Shown: positions 36,133 to 45,163 of the stretch, piece after piece
Numbering within the stretch: position 1 is the stretch's first letter
How the letters are laid out: each line of letters begins with the position of its first letter
Source: Acidobacteriota bacterium
GTDB lineage: Bacteria > Acidobacteriota > Vicinamibacteria > Vicinamibacterales > CAVVIG01
Direction: 5' to 3'
DNA length: 64,000 nucleotides
NCBI GenBank assembly: GCA_003222395.1
Contig: QHWB01000031.1
Coordinates: 312,501-376,500, forward strand
Program-made: the position numbers and the translations under genes
Notes under the pieces: model-generated
What the model was told of the DNA's origin: nothing
The model's database searches: none
Seen by the model: only the letters and a program-made list of their open reading frames with translations

Positions 36133-37551
36133 ATGGATCCACTGAACCCGCTCGCCCCGCCGTCCGAAGGTCCCGAGGCCATCCACAAGGTCCCGGCCAC
36201 GCCGCCCGTGATCGCGCCGGGGCACACGTTCGGGACGGTCACCGACAAGATCAGCTCGATCGTCCTCACGCGGAAGACGCCGCTCGGCTGGTGGCTCGGA
36301 TTCGGCCTCGCCTCGATGTTCACGTTCCTGCTCATGATGTCGCTGACCTATCTCGTCGTGAAGGGCATCGGCATCTGGGGCAACAACATCCCTGTCGGCT
36401 GGGCGTTCGACATCACGAACTTCGTGTGGTGGATCGGCATCGGCCACGCCGGCACGCTGATCTCCGCGATTCTGCTGCTGCTCAAGCAGACGTGGCGGAC
36501 GTCGATCAATCGGTTCGCCGAAGCGATGACGCTCTTCGCGGTGGCGTGCGCCGGCATCTTCCCGCTCTTCCACACGGGACGGCCGTGGCTCGCGTACTGG
36601 CTGATCCCGTATCCGAACACCATGAACGTCTGGCCGCAGTTCCGGAGCCCGTTGATCTGGGACGTGTTCGCCGTGTCGACCTATGCGACGGTGTCGGCGC
36701 TGTTCTGGTTCGTGGGACTCATCCCCGATCTCGCGACGCTTCGCGACCGATCGCAATCGAGAGCCGGGCGCGTCATCTACGGCATGCTCGCCATGGGTTG
36801 GCGCGGCTCGTCGCACCACTGGCACCGCTACGAGACGGCGTATCTGCTGCTCGCGGGCCTCGCGACGCCGCTCGTCGTCTCGGTCCACACGGTGGTGAGC
36901 TTCGACTTCGCGATCTCGATCCTGCCCGGCTGGCACACGACGATCTTCCCGCCTTACTTCGTCGCCGGCGCCATCTACTCCGGCTTCGCGATGGTGCTGA
37001 CGCTGGCGATTCCGATCCGCGCGGTGTACGGGCTCGAGGACTTCATCACCATGCGCCACATCCAGAACATGGCGAAGGTGATGCTCGTCACCGGGCTGAT
37101 CGTCGCGTACGGCTACGGCGTCGAGGCATTCATGGCCTGGTACAGCGCCGACAAATTCGAATCGTTCGTGCCGCTCAACCGCTTCACCGGTCCGTACTGG
37201 CCATTCTATTGGGGACTGCTGGCGTGCAACATCGTGCTCGTGCAGTCGCTGTGGATCAGGCGCGTCCGCACGAACGTGGTCGTGCTGTTCATCATCGCGC
37301 TGATCGTCAACGTCGGCATGTGGCTGGAGCGCTTCATCATCATCGTCACGAGCCTGCACCGTGACTTCGCGCCCTCGTCGTGGGGCATGTTCAACGCGAC
37401 GTTCTGGGACTGGTCGACCTACTTCGGCACTATCGGGTTGTTCCTCGCGCTGCTGTTCCTGTTCCTGCGCTTCCTGCCGATGATTTCGATCGCCGAGATG
37501 CGCGCGATCCTGCCCGAAGCGCGGCTCGACGACGACATTCGGGTGATTTGA
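36133..37551 (+). CDS. actC: Alternative Complex III subunit C (NrfD-like membrane protein)
   Basis: A 472-residue polytopic protein with ten predicted helices of the NrfD/PsrC family, the quinol-oxidising membrane subunit paired with ActB. Conserved features visible are LIFHTGRPWLAYW-like segment PLFHTGRPWLAYWL, HHWHRYETAYLLLAGLATPL and SFDFAISILPGWHTTIFPPYFVAGA. ATG 36133 follows element E2 and gives MDPLNPLAPP; there is no strong Shine-Dalgarno, so its expression may depend on the sequence brought by E2. Its stop overlaps the actD start (TGATG at 37549-37553). It is in the same operon as the caa3 oxidase. Confidence 0.92.
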   Translation: MDPLNPLAPPSEGPEAIHKVPATPPVIAPGHTFGTVTDKISSIVLTRKTPLGWWLGFGLASMFTFLLMMSLTYLVVKGIGIWGNNIPVGWAFDITNFVWWIGIGHAGTLISAILLLLKQTWRTSINRFAEAMTLFAVACAGIFPLFHTGRPWLAYWLIPYPNTMNVWPQFRSPLIWDVFAVSTYATVSALFWFVGLIPDLATLRDRSQSRAGRVIYGMLAMGWRGSSHHWHRYETAYLLLAGLATPLVVSVHTVVSFDFAISILPGWHTTIFPPYFVAGAIYSGFAMVLTLAIPIRAVYGLEDFITMRHIQNMAKVMLVTGLIVAYGYGVEAFMAWYSADKFESFVPLNRFTGPYWPFYWGLLACNIVLVQSLWIRRVRTNVVVLFIIALIVNVGMWLERFIIIVTSLHRDFAPSSWGMFNATFWDWSTYFGTIGLFLALLFLFLRFLPMISIAEMRAILPEARLDDDIRVI

Positions 37552-38090
37552 TGGCGACACGCTCTTCGATTTACGGATTGATGGCGGAGTTCGACGATCC
37601 GGCCGCGCTCGTCACGGCGGCGCAGCGCGCGCGCCAGGACGGCTACAGCTGCATGGACGGGTATGCGCCATACCCGATCGAGGAGCTGCACCACGCGCTC
37701 GGTTCGCCCACGACGCGGCTGCCGCTCGTCGTGCTCATCGGCGGCCTGCTCGGCTGCGGCGGCGGCTACGCAATGCAGTATTGGATGTCGGCAGTCGCGT
37801 ACCCGCTGAACATCGGCGGCAAGCCGTTACACAGCTGGCCGGCGTTCATTCCGGTGACGTTCGAGTGCACGATTCTCGCGGCCGCGCTCTCGGCCGTGCT
37901 CGGCATGCTCGCGCTGAACGGCCTGCCGCAGCCGTATCACCCGGTCTTCAACGTGCCGCGATTCGCGCTGGCGAGCCGCAATAGGTTCTTCCTGTGCATC
38001 GAGGCCGCCGATCCGAAGTTCGATCTCGAGCAGACACGAAGATTCCTCGAGACGTTGAATCCGCGCGAGGTGTCGACTGTCGCTGATTGA
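37551..38090 (+). CDS. actD: Alternative Complex III subunit D (DUF3341)
   Basis: A 179-residue protein with two helices in the middle (VVLIGGLLGCGGGYAMQYWM and FECTILAAALSAVLGMLALNG) and soluble ends, the standard ActD/DUF3341 layout. The front SIYGLMAEFDDPAALVTAAQ and the motif AYPLNIGGKPLHSWPAFIPV are family hallmarks. It anchors the peripheral subunits of the complex; no redox centre is expected and none is seen. The start overlaps the actC stop. A repeat-bearing region and actE follow after 19 bp. Confidence 0.92.
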   Translation: MATRSSIYGLMAEFDDPAALVTAAQRARQDGYSCMDGYAPYPIEELHHALGSPTTRLPLVVLIGGLLGCGGGYAMQYWMSAVAYPLNIGGKPLHSWPAFIPVTFECTILAAALSAVLGMLALNGLPQPYHPVFNVPRFALASRNRFFLCIEAADPKFDLEQTRRFLETLNPREVSTVAD

Positions 38091-38109
38091 GATTGGGAGG
38101 ACACAGAGC

Positions 38110-38838
38110 TTGGAAGAGACACAGACCAAATCAACCACAGAGATGCGGAGACCCAGAGACGGCGAATCGAAGTCGACGAGCGCAGTCTGGGAACGCCGAG
38201 CGGTTCGGCGGCGTCGCGAAGCGACTTGCCGGCCTGCGCAGCAGGCCGGCCGCCGAACCGCCCTCTGCACGACTGTGTCTCTGTGGTTTGCCTGTCTCTG
38301 TGTTCTCTGCCCTCTCTGTGTCCTCGGCTGCCGCCAGGACATGCACGATCAACCGAAGTTCGTCCCGCTCCGTCAATCGACCTTCTTCTCCGATTCGCGA
38401 TCGGCGCGGCCGCTCGTCGCCGGCACCGTGGCGCGCGGTCAGCTTCGCGACGACGTGTTGCTCTACACGGGGAAGGCGAACGGGAAGGATGCGGACATGT
38501 TTCCGTTTCTGATCGACGGCAAGGTCATGTCGCGCGGCCAGGAGCGGTTCGACATTTACTGCTCGCCGTGCCACGGCCGCACCGGGCAGGGAGACGGGAT
38601 GATCGTGCGCCGCGGGTACCGTCGGCCGCCGACCTACCATCAGGACCGCCTCCGTGATGCGCCGGTCGGCCACTTCTTCGACGTGATCACCAACGGCTTC
38701 GGCGCGATGCCCGACTACGCGGCGCAAATCAGGCCGGACGATCGCTGGGCCATCATCGCCTACGTGCGCGCTCTGCAGCTGAGCGAGCACGCGACCATCA
38801 ATGATGTTCCACCAACCGACAGAGACAAGCTTCGGTGA
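38110..38838 (+). CDS. actE: Alternative Complex III subunit E, monoheme cytochrome c lipoprotein
   Basis: The mature part has FDIYCSPCHGRTGQGDG (heme CxxCH) and GFGAMPDYA (axial Met), the ActE monoheme cytochrome. It is preceded by a lipoprotein signal, LWFACLCVLCPLCVLGC, with lipobox cysteine. TTG 38110 has a very good Shine-Dalgarno (GGGAGGA, 9 nt before), giving 242 residues with a 55-residue arginine-rich extension ahead of the signal; GTG 38275 would give just the lipoprotein. Element E3 (38130-38289) covers this extension, and the hydrophobic signal itself is written in its CTCTGTGTC-type right end. The start cannot be fixed from sequence alone. ActE carries electrons to the oxidase. 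Confidence 0.85.
   Translation: MEETQTKSTTEMRRPRDGESKSTSAVWERRAVRRRREATCRPAQQAGRRTALCTTVSLWFACLCVLCPLCVLGCRQDMHDQPKFVPLRQSTFFSDSRSARPLVAGTVARGQLRDDVLLYTGKANGKDADMFPFLIDGKVMSRGQERFDIYCSPCHGRTGQGDGMIVRRGYRRPPTYHQDRLRDAPVGHFFDVITNGFGAMPDYAAQIRPDDRWAIIAYVRALQLSEHATINDVPPTDRDKLR
38130..38289. repeat. Inverted-terminus hairpin element E3, within the actE 5' region
   Basis: Left end ATCAACCACAGAGATGCGGAG; right end the complement of AAACCACAGAGACACAG. Inside, an 11-bp outer stem CGGTTCGGCGG (38201-38211 with 38250-38260) encloses GTCGC-GAA-GCGAC and GCCGGCCTGC-GCA-GCAGGCCGGC. Same plan as E2: outer stem around two triloop hairpins. Further CTCTGTGT copies continue to about 38335. Confidence 0.85.
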
Positions 38839-38931
38839 TGTTCTGTTCCAGACGAGAGCGAACGGCGAGCGGGGGCAGCTCTGAGCCCGACGGTACAGGG
38901 GCCCCACGCGCGTGAAGATGACCCCCGCGAG
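38839..38931 (+). repeat. Dispersed intergenic repeat, family B (short form) between actE and actF
   Basis: TGATGTTCTGTTCCAGACG, then GAACGGCGAGCGGGGGCAGC, TCTGAGCC and GGGGCCCCACGCG leading into the actF start. It shares the GTTCTGTTC beginning, the GAGCGGGGGCAGC..TGAGCC middle and the GGGGCCCCACGCG end with 57253-57440 and 61085-61175. Confidence 0.72.
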
Positions 38932-40155
38932 ATGGTAATAAACGAGACAGCTGACGTTGCGATTCCAGAGCTGGCCGGCGTTCAACGGCGCGCCTTCGCG
39001 GTCGGCGCCGTCGCCGCCCTCGTGTCGGCGATCGGGCTGTTCGTGAACGTCGATCAGTTTCTGCAGTCGTATCTGATGGCGTTCATGTGGTGTCTCGGCG
39101 TGACGCTCGGCTGCCTGGCGCTCGGCATGGTCCACCAGTTGTCGGGCGGCGCGTGGGGTGTCGTGCTGCGCCGGCCGATTGGCGCCGCCGCGCGCGTCCT
39201 GCCGGTGATGACGGCCCTTTTTCTGCCGATAGTGGTCGGCGCGCGGCATCTTTATATTTGGACGCACGCCGACGTCGTGGCGGCCGACGAAGCGCTCCAG
39301 CACAAGCAGCTGTATCTGAATACGCCGTTCTGGATCGTGCGCGCGATCCTGTACTTCGCCGTCTGGAACGCGCTCTCGTACGTGCTCAATCGCTGGTCGG
39401 CCGAACAGGACCGCACCGCCGATCCGCGCATCGCGCGCAAGATGCAGCTCGTGAGCGCCGGCGGCCTGGTCGCCTACGGCGTCACGATCACGTTCGCGTC
39501 GTTCGACTGGCTGATGTCGCTGGAACCGCGCTGGTACTCGACGATCTACGGCGTCCTCGTCATGGGCGGCCAGGGGCTGTCCGCGCTCGCCTTTCTCATC
39601 GTCACCATCGTGTGGCTCAGCCGGCGCGCTCCGCTCGATCGCATCATCGTCGCTTCGCATTTCCACGACGTCGGCAACCTGATGCTCGCGTTCGTGATGC
39701 TGTGGGCTTACTTCTCGTTCTCGCAGTACCTGATCATCTGGGCCGGGAACCTGCCTGCGGAGATCGCGTGGTACCAGCACCGGCTCCAAACCGGCTGGCG
39801 AGCCGTCGGCGTCGCGCTCGTTCTGTTTCACTTCGCCGTTCCGTTCGTGCTGCTACTGTCTCGGGTGATCAAGCGCACGCCGGACCTGCTCGTCAAGGTC
39901 GCACTCGGCGTGCTGTTCGTCCGGCTGATCGATCTGTTCTGGCTCATCGCGCCTGAATTTCACATGCAGGGACTCGCGATCAGCTGGCTGGACGTCGCGC
40001 TGCCGATCGCGCTGGCGGCGGTGTGGCTCGGCTGCTTCGTGCGGCAGCTTCGCGGCCGCGCCATTCTGCCCGTGCACGACCCGCAGTTCGACGAAGCGCT
40101 CGGCCGCATCATCGAGCGCGGCGCTCCGCCGAGGACGCGCACCAGCGAGCCATGA
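38932..40155 (+). CDS. actF: Alternative Complex III subunit F (NrfD-like)
   Basis: A 407-residue, ten-helix membrane protein, the second NrfD-like subunit of the complex (paralogue of ActC). Visible family features include FASFDWLMSLEPRWYSTIYG, ASHFHDVGNLMLAFVMLWAYFSFSQYLIIWAGNLPAEI and FWLIAPEFHMQG. ATG 38932 sits at the edge of a family-B repeat and lacks a clear Shine-Dalgarno. Its stop overlaps the next start (ATGA). It does not carry cofactors and builds the proton/quinone half of the complex with ActC. Confidence 0.92.
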   Translation: MVINETADVAIPELAGVQRRAFAVGAVAALVSAIGLFVNVDQFLQSYLMAFMWCLGVTLGCLALGMVHQLSGGAWGVVLRRPIGAAARVLPVMTALFLPIVVGARHLYIWTHADVVAADEALQHKQLYLNTPFWIVRAILYFAVWNALSYVLNRWSAEQDRTADPRIARKMQLVSAGGLVAYGVTITFASFDWLMSLEPRWYSTIYGVLVMGGQGLSALAFLIVTIVWLSRRAPLDRIIVASHFHDVGNLMLAFVMLWAYFSFSQYLIIWAGNLPAEIAWYQHRLQTGWRAVGVALVLFHFAVPFVLLLSRVIKRTPDLLVKVALGVLFVRLIDLFWLIAPEFHMQGLAISWLDVALPIALAAVWLGCFVRQLRGRAILPVHDPQFDEALGRIIERGAPPRTRTSEP

Positions 40156-40580
40156 GCGAGCTTCACCTTCCGCACGGCGCCCACGCGGAAAGCCCGCGCG
40201 TCGACAGCCCGGACGTTCGCCACGAAGAGAGCGACGTCAACATCCGCGCCATCTTCGGGTTCGGCATCGGCCTCGCCGTGGCCGGTATCGTCATCTCCTT
40301 CGTCGTCTGGCTGCTGTTCCAGTACTTCGAGGCACGCGAGAGCCGGAAGGTGACGCCCGAGTTCCCGCTCGCCGCGCAGCAGGAGAACCGCCTGCCGCCC
40401 GAGCCGCGCCTGCAGACGAACCCGCGCGCCGATCTCGCCGACCTTCGCGCGCAGGAAGAGAACGTGCTCAAGACCTACGGATGGATCGACAAGAAGGCGT
40501 CGGTGGTGCGGATTCCGATCGAGGAGGCGATGAAACTGACCGTGCAACGCGGGCTGCCCGCGAGACAGGAACGCCGATGA
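40152..40580 (+). CDS. Small single-span membrane protein of the ACIII-caa3 operon
   Basis: A 142-residue protein: an acidic, histidine-bearing N-terminus, one helix (AIFGFGIGLAVAGIVISFVVWLLF) and a periplasmic tail with PRADLADLRAQEENVLKTYGWIDKKASVVRIP split by a flexible proline region. The tail pattern W-x-D-K-x-x-x-V-R-I-P is common to proteins found at this place in ACIII-oxidase operons, where the function has not been established. Both ends overlap neighbours by ATGA, so it is tightly coupled to actF and sco and probably a minor subunit or assembly factor; that is an inference. Confidence 0.8.
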   Translation: MSELHLPHGAHAESPRVDSPDVRHEESDVNIRAIFGFGIGLAVAGIVISFVVWLLFQYFEARESRKVTPEFPLAAQQENRLPPEPRLQTNPRADLADLRAQEENVLKTYGWIDKKASVVRIPIEEAMKLTVQRGLPARQERR

Positions 40581-41452
40581 GGCCCGTTGGACGTTCTCGT
40601 GCTTTCGTGTTTTTCGTGGCGCTTGCGTGGCTGGAGTTGAACGCGCCGCTGCTGCGGGCGCAGATGACCGGCGCCCCCACCGCGGGCTACAAGCTCGAGC
40701 CCGGCATCACGTCGTCGACGATGCCGCGGCCGCTGCGCGAGATCGGGTTCGATCAGAACCTCGATCAGTACGTGCCGCTCGACGTCCCGTTCCGCGACGA
40801 AAGCGGCCGCACGGTCCGACTCGCTGATTACTTCGGCAGCCGTCCCGTTGTGCTGGTCTTCGCGTACTACGACTGCCCGATGCTTTGTACGCAGGTGATC
40901 AACGGGCTGTCGACCGCGCTCAATCTTCTTTCGCTCGCGCCTGGAAAGGATTTCGAGATCGTCACTGTCAGCTTCAATCCTCGCGACACGCCGGCGACGG
41001 CATCCGCGAAGAAAGCCGTGTACCTCGAGCGGTACACGCGCGACGGCGCGGCGCGGGCATGGCACTTCCTCTCAGGCGATGAGCCGTCGATCGACCGGCT
41101 CACGAAAGCCGCCGGTTTCCGCTACGTGTGGGACGCGGAGACGAAGCAGTTCGCGCATCCGACCGGCGTCATCGTGCTCACGGCGGACGGACGCCTTTCG
41201 CGGTATCTGTTCGGCATCGAGTACGGCCCGCGCGATCTGCGCTACGCGCTCGTCGAGGCATCGGCCGGCAGCGTCGGCAACGCCGCCGATACGCTGCTGC
41301 TCTACTGCTATCACTACGACCCGATGACCGGCCGCTACGGCTTCGTCGTCATGCGCGCCGTCCGGATTGCCGGCGCGGCGACGGTGCTGGCGCTCGTCTC
41401 GTTCATCATCGTCATGGTGCGGAAGGAGAAGCGTGCCGCCTCTCTTTCCTGA
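40577..41452 (+). CDS. sco: SCO1/SenC-family copper chaperone
   Basis: A 291-residue protein with a signal peptide (AFVFFVALAWLELNAPLLRAQ), a thioredoxin-like SCO domain with YYDCPMLCTQVING (the CxxxC copper site), a distal histidine expected in the GVIVLTADG region's neighbourhood, and one C-terminal helix (AATVLALVSFIIVMV) anchoring it. SCO proteins load the CuA centre of cytochrome oxidase subunit II, the gene that follows. Codons 5-15 lie in a CTTTCGTGTTTTTCGTGG repeat also present near 63.6 kb, so part of the signal peptide is repeat-encoded. Its start overlaps the upstream stop; the coxB start lies inside its last codons. Confidence 0.9.
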   Translation: MRPVGRSRAFVFFVALAWLELNAPLLRAQMTGAPTAGYKLEPGITSSTMPRPLREIGFDQNLDQYVPLDVPFRDESGRTVRLADYFGSRPVVLVFAYYDCPMLCTQVINGLSTALNLLSLAPGKDFEIVTVSFNPRDTPATASAKKAVYLERYTRDGAARAWHFLSGDEPSIDRLTKAAGFRYVWDAETKQFAHPTGVIVLTADGRLSRYLFGIEYGPRDLRYALVEASAGSVGNAADTLLLYCYHYDPMTGRYGFVVMRAVRIAGAATVLALVSFIIVMVRKEKRAASLS

Positions 41453-42374
41453 GCGCGCCTCGACGATCGCGGCGCGCGTCGACGCGCTGTACTTCTTCCT
41501 GCTCGCGATCGCGATCTTCTTCGGGCTGCTGATTGCCGGCCTCATCGTCTATTACGCGGTGAAATTCCACCGCCGCTCGCCGAGCGCGGTCGGCGCGCGC
41601 ATCCATGGCGGCATGGTGCTCGAAGTCACCTGGACGGTCGTGCCGCTGCTGATCACGATGGTCATCTTCGTATGGGGCGCGAGCGTCTACTTCGCGATGG
41701 CGCACCCCCCGGACGAAACGCTGAACATCTACGTCGTCGGCAAGCAGTGGATGTGGAAGTTCCAGCATCTCGACGGCCAGCGCGAGATCAACGAGCTGCA
41801 CGTCCCCGTCGGCCGTGCGGTGAAGCTGATCACGACGTCGGAGGACGTCATCCACGATTTCTTCGTGCCCGCCTTTCGGGTGAAGGCCGACGTGCTGCCG
41901 GGACGCTACGTGACGATCTGGTTTCAGCCGACCCGGCCCGGACGCTATCACCTGTTCTGCGCCGAGTATTGCGGCACGCGCCATTCAGGGATGATCGGCG
42001 AAGTCGTCGTGATGGAGCCGAACGAGTACGAAACGTGGCTGAGCGGCGGGGCGGCCGAAGGTTCGCTCGCGTCGGCTGGCGCGAAGTTGTTTCAGGATCT
42101 CGCGTGCAACACGTGTCATCGACCCGACGCGCAGGGCCGCGGGCCGATGCTGGAGGGGCTCTTCGGCAAGACCGTCACGCTGCAGAGCGGCGAGACGGTG
42201 ACGGTCGACGAAGCGTACGTGCGCGAATCCATTCTGACGCCGTCGGCGAAGATCACCGCCGGCTTCCAGCCGATCATGCCGACCTTTCAGGGGCTCGTCA
42301 CCGAAGAACAGCTGCTGGCGCTGATCGAGTACGTGAAATCGCTGCAGGCGCAGCCGCAGGTGACGGCGAAGTAA
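41433..42374 (+). CDS. coxB: caa3-type cytochrome c oxidase subunit II with fused cytochrome c
   Basis: A 313-residue subunit: two N-terminal helices, a cupredoxin domain with the complete CuA site (HDFFVP, then CAEYCGTRHSGM: His, two Cys, Glu carbonyl, His, Met), and a C-terminal cytochrome c domain with ACNTCHRPDAQG (CxxCH) and QPIMPTF (axial Met). This fusion defines caa3 oxidases, which take electrons directly from cytochromes such as ActE. GTG 41433 is chosen because AAGGAG lies 6 nt before it; upstream residues in frame are arginine/serine-rich noise. It overlaps the sco end by 20 bp. Confidence 0.93.
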   Translation: MPPLFPERASTIAARVDALYFFLLAIAIFFGLLIAGLIVYYAVKFHRRSPSAVGARIHGGMVLEVTWTVVPLLITMVIFVWGASVYFAMAHPPDETLNIYVVGKQWMWKFQHLDGQREINELHVPVGRAVKLITTSEDVIHDFFVPAFRVKADVLPGRYVTIWFQPTRPGRYHLFCAEYCGTRHSGMIGEVVVMEPNEYETWLSGGAAEGSLASAGAKLFQDLACNTCHRPDAQGRGPMLEGLFGKTVTLQSGETVTVDEAYVRESILTPSAKITAGFQPIMPTFQGLVTEEQLLALIEYVKSLQAQPQVTAK

Positions 42375-42380
42375 CCATTT

Positions 42381-43997
42381 ATGTCAACCGTCCTTCTTCC
42401 ACCGCGTCACTACCTGAACGACGGCTACGGCGTCAGGTCGTGGCTGCTCACGCGCGATCACAAGCGCATCGCCCTGTTGTACCTCGCCGGCGTCACCTTC
42501 TTCTTCTTCATCGGCGGCGCGATGGCGGTGCTCATCCGGCTCGAGCTCGCCACGCCGCCCGGCGACCTGGTGACCGACGAAACCTACAACAAGCTGTTCA
42601 CGATGCATGGCGTGATGATGGTGTTCTTCTTCCTCATCCCCGTCATTCCGTCGGTGCTCGGCAACTTCCTGGTGCCGATCATGATCGGCGCCAAGGATCT
42701 CGCGTTTCCGAAGATCAACCTTCTGAGCTGGTACATCTACGTCGTCGGCGGCCTCTTCACGCTGTATGCGCTCATCAGCGGCGGGCTCGATACCGGCTGG
42801 ACCTTCTACACGCCGTTCAGCACCGTCGCATCGACGACCAACGTCATTCCGGCGGCGCTCGGCATCTTCATCACCGGCTTCTCGTCGATCCTGACCGGCC
42901 TCAACTTCATCGTCACGATCCACCGCATGCGCGCGCCTGGCATGACGTGGTTCCGCATGCCGCTGTTCCTGTGGTCGACCTACGCGACGAGCCTGATCAA
43001 CGTGCTCGGCACACCGGTGATCGCCATCACGATTCTCCTCGTCGCGGCCGAGCGCGTCTTCCACTTCGGCTTCTTCAATCCGGCTGTCGGCGGCGACCCG
43101 GTTCTCTTCCAGCATCTCTTCTGGTTCTACTCGCACCCGGCGGTCTACATCATGGTGCTGCCGGCGATGGGCGTCGTCAGCGAGCTCGTCGCCGCCGGCT
43201 GCCGCAAGCCGGTTTTCGGCTACTCGTTCGTCGCGTTCGCAAGCCTCGCCATCGCGGTTCTTGGATTCCTTGTGTGGGGCCATCACATGTTCGTGGCCGG
43301 CGAATCGGTCTACTCGGCGCTGATCTTTTCGATCCTCAGCTTTCTCGTGGCAATTCCGTCGGCGGTGAAAGTCTTCAACTGGACGGCGACGATGTACCAG
43401 GGCGCGGTGTCGTGGGAGACGCCGATGCTCTACGCGTACGGCTTCATCGGGCTGTTCACGATCGGAGGGCTCACCGGATTGTTCCTGGCGGCGATCGGCG
43501 TCGACGTGCACGTGACCGACACGTACTTCATCATCGCGCACTTCCACTACATCATGGTCGGCGGCACGATCATGGGATATCTCGGCGGGCTGCACTACTG
43601 GTGGCCGAAGATGAGCGGGCGCTTGTACAACGAAGGGCTCGCGAAGCTGAGCGCCGGCATCATCTTCATCGGCTTCAACCTCACGTTCTTCCCGCAGTTC
43701 GTGGTCGGCTATCTCGGCATGCCGCGGCGCTATCACGCATATCCGCCTGAATTTCAGGTGCTCAACGTGTTGTCGTCTGCCGGCGCATCGATCCTCGGCG
43801 TCGGCTACCTGATTCCGATGGTGTACCTGATGTGGTCGCTGCGCTACGGACGCCTCGCCGGATCGAACCCGTGGGGCGCGGTCGGGCTCGAGTGGACGAC
43901 GTCGTCGCCTCCGCCGACGGAAAATTTCACGGAGACGCCGCGCGTGACGTGGGACGCGTACGAATATCCCGCCTCGGTGGAGACCGATGTTGCCTGA
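42381..43997 (+). CDS. coxA: Cytochrome c oxidase subunit I, A2-type
   Basis: A 538-residue, 12-helix heme-copper oxidase subunit. The low-spin heme ligand lies in [12 protein letters not shown]; the CuB/active-site region reads [15 protein letters not shown] with HH in VWGHHMF, and the heme a3 and second low-spin histidines lie in [11 protein letters not shown]. The usual helix-VI glutamate (HPEVY) is replaced by alanine with a preceding Tyr-Ser, the YSHPAVY signature of A2-type oxidases such as that of Rhodothermus. The enzyme reduces oxygen to water and pumps protons. Tightly packed between coxB and coxC. Confidence 0.95.
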   Translation: MSTVLLPPRHYLNDGYGVRSWLLTRDHKRIALLYLAGVTFFFFIGGAMAVLIRLELATPPGDLVTDETYNKLFTMHGVMMVFFFLIPVIPSVLGNFLVPIMIGAKDLAFPKINLLSWYIYVVGGLFTLYALISGGLDTGWTFYTPFSTVASTTNVIPAALGIFITGFSSILTGLNFIVTIHRMRAPGMTWFRMPLFLWSTYATSLINVLGTPVIAITILLVAAERVFHFGFFNPAVGGDPVLFQHLFWFYSHPAVYIMVLPAMGVVSELVAAGCRKPVFGYSFVAFASLAIAVLGFLVWGHHMFVAGESVYSALIFSILSFLVAIPSAVKVFNWTATMYQGAVSWETPMLYAYGFIGLFTIGGLTGLFLAAIGVDVHVTDTYFIIAHFHYIMVGGTIMGYLGGLHYWWPKMSGRLYNEGLAKLSAGIIFIGFNLTFFPQFVVGYLGMPRRYHAYPPEFQVLNVLSSAGASILGVGYLIPMVYLMWSLRYGRLAGSNPWGAVGLEWTTSSPPPTENFTETPRVTWDAYEYPASVETDVA

Positions 43998-44652
43998 AGC
44001 GGCGCATCACCATCCGGCGGGGCTCGCGCATCAGTTCGACAACCTCGAACAGCAGAAGGAAGCCGCGACGCTGGGCATGTGGGCGTTCCTCACCACCGAG
44101 ATTCTGTTCTTCGGCGGGCTGTTCATGGTCTACACGGTGTACCGCAGCTCGTATCCCGACGCGTTCGCCGCCGCGAGCCACGAGCTCGTCGTGTGGGCCG
44201 GCACGGTGAACACCGCCGTGCTGATCACGAGCAGTCTGACGATGGCGCTGGCCGTGCACGCGGCGCAGTTGGGACAGCGGCGGCTGCTGATTGTGTTCCT
44301 CCTGCTCACCATGGCGCTCGGATGCGTGTTCCTCGGCATCAAGGCGTTCGAGTACTACACGGAGTTCGTCGAGCGCCACATCCCCGGCCTGAACTACGAC
44401 TTCGAGCCGAAGTACTTCCGCAACGCGCAGCTCTTTTTCTCGCTGTACTTCCTGATGACGGGATTACATGCGCTGCACATGATCATCGGCCTCGGCATCA
44501 TGGCGTTCATGCTGTGGTGGTCCGTTCGCGGCGTGATTACGGCGGAGTACTACATCCCGATCGAGATCAGCGGTCTCTACTGGCACTTCGTCGACATCGT
44601 CTGGATCTTCCTGTTCCCGCTTCTCTATCTCATCGGCCGTCATGCCCACTAA
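43987..44652 (+). CDS. coxC: Cytochrome c oxidase subunit III
   Basis: A 221-residue protein with five predicted helices. [20 protein letters not shown] near the front and [16 protein letters not shown] plus [18 protein letters not shown] at the end are the family signatures (helix with conserved Glu; H-x-x-H-x-x-x-G; WHFVDxVW). Overlaps the coxA end by 11 bp and the coxD start by 11 bp. It completes the membrane core and does not bind metal. Confidence 0.93.
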   Translation: MLPEAAHHHPAGLAHQFDNLEQQKEAATLGMWAFLTTEILFFGGLFMVYTVYRSSYPDAFAAASHELVVWAGTVNTAVLITSSLTMALAVHAAQLGQRRLLIVFLLLTMALGCVFLGIKAFEYYTEFVERHIPGLNYDFEPKYFRNAQLFFSLYFLMTGLHALHMIIGLGIMAFMLWWSVRGVITAEYYIPIEISGLYWHFVDIVWIFLFPLLYLIGRHAH

Positions 44653-44938
44653 CCATATCCTTCCGACCCGCGTGTACTACACGATCTTCGCGATCCTGAT
44701 GCTCTGCACGTTTGCGACGGTGCTGATCGCGTTCTTCGACCTCGGTCCGCTCAATGCCATCGCCGCGCTGACGATTGCCGTGTTCAAGGCGGTGCTGGTC
44801 GTCCTGTTCTTCATGCATGTCCGCTATAGCACCCGGCTCACATGGGCAGTCGTTGCCGGTGGGGTTTTTTGGCTCGGGATTCTGCTTGCCTTGACACTTT
44901 CCGACTACTTGACCCGCTCCTGGCAGACCTTCGGATAA
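44642..44938 (+). CDS. coxD: Cytochrome c oxidase subunit IV-like
   Basis: A 98-residue protein with three helices and the motif [21 protein letters not shown], which is the prokaryotic cytochrome c oxidase subunit IV signature (A-x-x-V-x-x-x-F-M-H-x). It is the last gene of the act-cox operon; its start overlaps coxC. No heme A synthase or assembly factor CtaG follows in the window. A 225-bp gap with no recognised feature separates it from the VOC gene. Confidence 0.9.
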   Translation: MPTNHILPTRVYYTIFAILMLCTFATVLIAFFDLGPLNAIAALTIAVFKAVLVVLFFMHVRYSTRLTWAVVAGGVFWLGILLALTLSDYLTRSWQTFG

Positions 44939-45163
44939 ACTTTCACATCCGAATTGATTGATCCCGCAAGGCTCGCAAGGCGCTTGCGTTGACGCAGCGC
45001 TGGGCATCAGCCTGCCACCCGCGGCGCGCCAGGCCCAGGCGCTGCGCCGATCGATAGCGCCCTCACGGCGGCGAGACCCGTGCGGGCCACCCTCGCTCTG
45101 GCGCCCCGTTCGACAAGAGGGCGCCCGTGAAGGCTGCGTACAATGGCTGCGGAGGGAGGGACT

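Noticed and set aside
38275-38838. GTG 38275 as the only real start of actE
   Set aside because: Not excluded, but the TTG at 38110 has a much better Shine-Dalgarno (GGGAGGA); both are recorded in the actE entry.
44939-45163. Gap between coxD and the VOC gene checked for a tRNA or other RNA gene
   Set aside because: No cloverleaf with a CCA-type acceptor or T-arm could be drawn; only a possible TACAAT box near 45138 was seen.
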